A stretch of DNA of 64,000 nt. It comes from CAZKCK01 sp964552325. Its GTDB lineage: Bacteria > Bacteroidota > Bacteroidia > Bacteroidales > TTA-H9. A model generated the notes under the pieces. That model ran no database searches. It saw only the letters and a list, made by a program, of their open reading frames with translations, and was not told where the DNA came from. Below are positions 62,471 through 64,000 of the stretch, piece by piece. The stretch is taken from NCBI GenBank assembly GCA_964552325.1, contig CAZKHA010000001.1:1-64000 (forward strand). The letters are read 5' to 3'. The translations under genes were made by a program, and so were the position numbers. How positions within the stretch are numbered: the first letter of the stretch is position 1; each line of letters starts with the position of its first letter.

Positions 62471-63406
62471 ATGCAAGATTCTTCAATTTATCCATTGGTT
62501 AGTATTGTCACTTTAAATTATGATCATCCGGAAGTAACTTGCCAGATGCTCGATTCGTTGCGTAAAATATCCTATCCTTCCATCGAAATTTTGGTTGTTG
62601 ATAATGCTTCACCCAACGACGACCCTTCGATAATCTACAAAAACTATCCAGAAGTAAAATTTATCCAAGCATCTGAAAACCTAGGATTTGCAGGAGGTAA
62701 CAATTTAGCTATTAACCAAACATCAGGCAAATATGTATTATTGCTCAACAATGATACGGAAGTTACACCAGGATTTTTAGAGCCCTTGGTGGCCAAACTT
62801 GAGGCTGATCCAACTATAGGTGTTGTTAGCCCAAAGATTAAGTTTCATCATACGCCTGATTTACTTCAGTTTACGGTTATAACCCCCATCAATAGAATTA
62901 CAGGACGAAGCAAAGGCTTAGGATTTGGTGTAAAAGACGCTGGACAATGGGAATTTGATTCTGAAACAGCTTATGCCCATGGTGCAGCTATGATGGTACC
63001 CATGAAAGTTATTAAAGAAGTGGGTTTACTTGCTGATATCTATTTCCTTTATTATGAAGAACTTGACTGGTGCTTGCGTATCAACAAAGCGGGTTATAAG
63101 ATTTTTTATGTGCACAATTCACTTGTTTATCATAAAGAATCCGTTTCAACTGGAAAAGCTAGTCCTACAAAGACTTATTATATGAATCGTTCACGTTTAA
63201 TCTTTATGCGCCGCAATGTAAAAGGTTTAATTCTCTTAATTGCCATTGCTTACCAGTTGCTTATAGCCATTCCGAAAAATGCATTTTCGTTTTTACTGAT
63301 GGGCCGTAAAGACCTTTTTTTAGCCTATCATAAAGCTGTAATGTGGCATTTCAACAACTTGTTTAAACCCGAAATTCACGAAAGCCCCCAACTTGTTAAA
63401 AAATAA
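62471..63406 (+). CDS. GT2 family glycosyltransferase, rhamnosyltransferase-like
   Basis: A 311-residue GT-A-fold glycosyltransferase. Start motif LVSIVTLNYDHPEVT, IEILVVDNASPNDDPS, the EASENLGFAGGNNLAIN-type loop (ENLGFAGGNN here) and the DxD-like LLLNNDTEVTPGFLEP are typical of the WbbL-like subgroup. EELDWCLRINKAGY carries the ED-type catalytic region. A C-terminal hydrophobic stretch suggests membrane association. It probably adds one sugar to the lipid-linked repeat. It follows cysQ by 19 bases. Confidence 0.9.
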   Translation: MQDSSIYPLVSIVTLNYDHPEVTCQMLDSLRKISYPSIEILVVDNASPNDDPSIIYKNYPEVKFIQASENLGFAGGNNLAINQTSGKYVLLLNNDTEVTPGFLEPLVAKLEADPTIGVVSPKIKFHHTPDLLQFTVITPINRITGRSKGLGFGVKDAGQWEFDSETAYAHGAAMMVPMKVIKEVGLLADIYFLYYEELDWCLRINKAGYKIFYVHNSLVYHKESVSTGKASPTKTYYMNRSRLIFMRRNVKGLILLIAIAYQLLIAIPKNAFSFLLMGRKDLFLAYHKAVMWHFNNLFKPEIHESPQLVKK

Positions 63407-63415
63407 TTAATTGCG

Positions 63416-64000
63416 ATGGAGTTTGTAAATTTTACCAACTATACGAAATGCGAAGACCTCAAGCGGCTCAAGTTCATTCAGAACCAGATTGAAAAAATGA
63501 AACCGCCACTTCAAATTCTGGAAGTAGGGTGCGGGAACGGAAACATTTGTTATCAGATTGCACATTTAGGGCACCAGGTTGTCGGGATTGATTTAAGCCA
63601 CGAATCAATTGACTATGCAAATGAGCACTTTGTGATGCCGAATCTATCCTATAAAATTTTACCAGCAGAAAGCATAGAGGGGCACTCATTATATGATGTT
63701 ATAATTTGTAGCGAGGTTTTAGAACATTTGGTTGAGCCTTCAAAAATCTTAACACAAATATTTAGAATGCTGAAGCCTAATGGAATAGCAATAATTACGG
63801 TTCCAAATGGAAAAGGCCCTCGCGAAAGGCTAATTACACTGCCTATACAGAACCTACGCAAAAGTAATGGCCATCTCTGGAAAATTACCACTCGTATTAA
63901 AACCATGTTGGGTTATAAAGGTACGACCATACAATCGAATGCTGTTTCACTGGAACACATACAGTTTTTTTCACTTACTAATTTGTACGACCTAGCTAAA
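63416..64000 (+). CDS. Class I SAM-dependent methyltransferase (5' part; runs off the right edge)
   Basis: The first 195 residues of a Rossmann-fold methyltransferase. Motif I is ILEVGCGNGNICYQIAHLG with the glycine loop, the acidic ribose-binding residue is in VVGIDLSHESIDYA, and CSEVLEHLVEPSKIL with MLKPNGIAIITVPN matches the later core. It starts 9 bases after the GT2 stop (63406), so it belongs to the EPS operon and may methylate a sugar or the glycan end. The 3' end and any further domain lie outside the window. Confidence 0.88.
   Translation, partial: MEFVNFTNYTKCEDLKRLKFIQNQIEKMKPPLQILEVGCGNGNICYQIAHLGHQVVGIDLSHESIDYANEHFVMPNLSYKILPAESIEGHSLYDVIICSEVLEHLVEPSKILTQIFRMLKPNGIAIITVPNGKGPRERLITLPIQNLRKSNGHLWKITTRIKTMLGYKGTTIQSNAVSLEHIQFFSLTNLYDLAK

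Overview
The window looks like a chromosomal segment of a member of the Bacteroidota, probably class Bacteroidia. The evidence is an A+T-rich sequence, a type IX secretion sorting domain on a CotH-like protein, and recurrent TAnnTTTG promoter -7 boxes typical of the phylum. Shine-Dalgarno sites are generally lacking. Other phylum-typical genes are a fused glycogen synthase-phosphorylase, a TPR hybrid sensor kinase and RNase Y. No transposase, integrase, CRISPR array, tRNA or rRNA was found. The segment reads as a stable chromosome core with one envelope-polysaccharide locus at the right end.

Layout. 1-13.3 kb is housekeeping: the 5' part of rpsA, a GT-C membrane glycosyltransferase, a beta-helix lipoprotein, argS, a HAD phosphatase, a MalY/PatB-type lyase, gcvT, a five-LysM protein with a periplasmic-binding fold, and guaA. 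13.3-19.6 kb holds a flavin reductase-like protein, a WaaE-like glycosyltransferase, a ThiS/ThiF pair, a secreted CotH protein, a KAS III-like synthase and an AraC regulator. 19.6-26 kb holds a large sensor kinase, trmD, a coiled-coil protein with zapA, a structured RNA that I read as 6S RNA, and rny. 26-32.1 kb is a minus-strand operon in which a sigma-54 response regulator and a TPR hybrid kinase precede galK and a CAP-SPOR protein. 32.2-41.4 kb is a glycogen operon: debranching enzyme, GT4 glycosyltransferase, GH57 enzyme and a 1414-residue glycogen synthase-phosphorylase fusion. 41.5-53.5 kb holds an S9 peptidase, a thioesterase, a DUF1338 protein next to a YdiJ-like FAD/Fe-S dehydrogenase, lipoproteins, a YigZ-family gene and uvrB.

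53.6-64 kb is an exopolysaccharide locus running off the right edge. It encodes a stand-alone receiver, a phosphoglycosyltransferase with a degenerate receiver at its N-terminus and a four-cysteine insert, a half-length TolC-like protein, a Wzz/Wzc-like co-polymerase carrying a periplasmic LysM domain and a degenerate ATPase, a flippase, a Wzy/ligase-type protein, CysQ, a GT2 glycosyltransferase and a methyltransferase. This domain combination is the most unusual part of the window.

The most specific metabolic inference is that the DUF1338 protein (HglS family) and its YdiJ-like neighbour could convert 2-oxoadipate through D-2-hydroxyglutarate to 2-oxoglutarate. Several gene starts were moved inward from the longest open frame because a TAnnTTTG box lies inside or just before the extension. 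All functional calls come from motif recognition without database searches.
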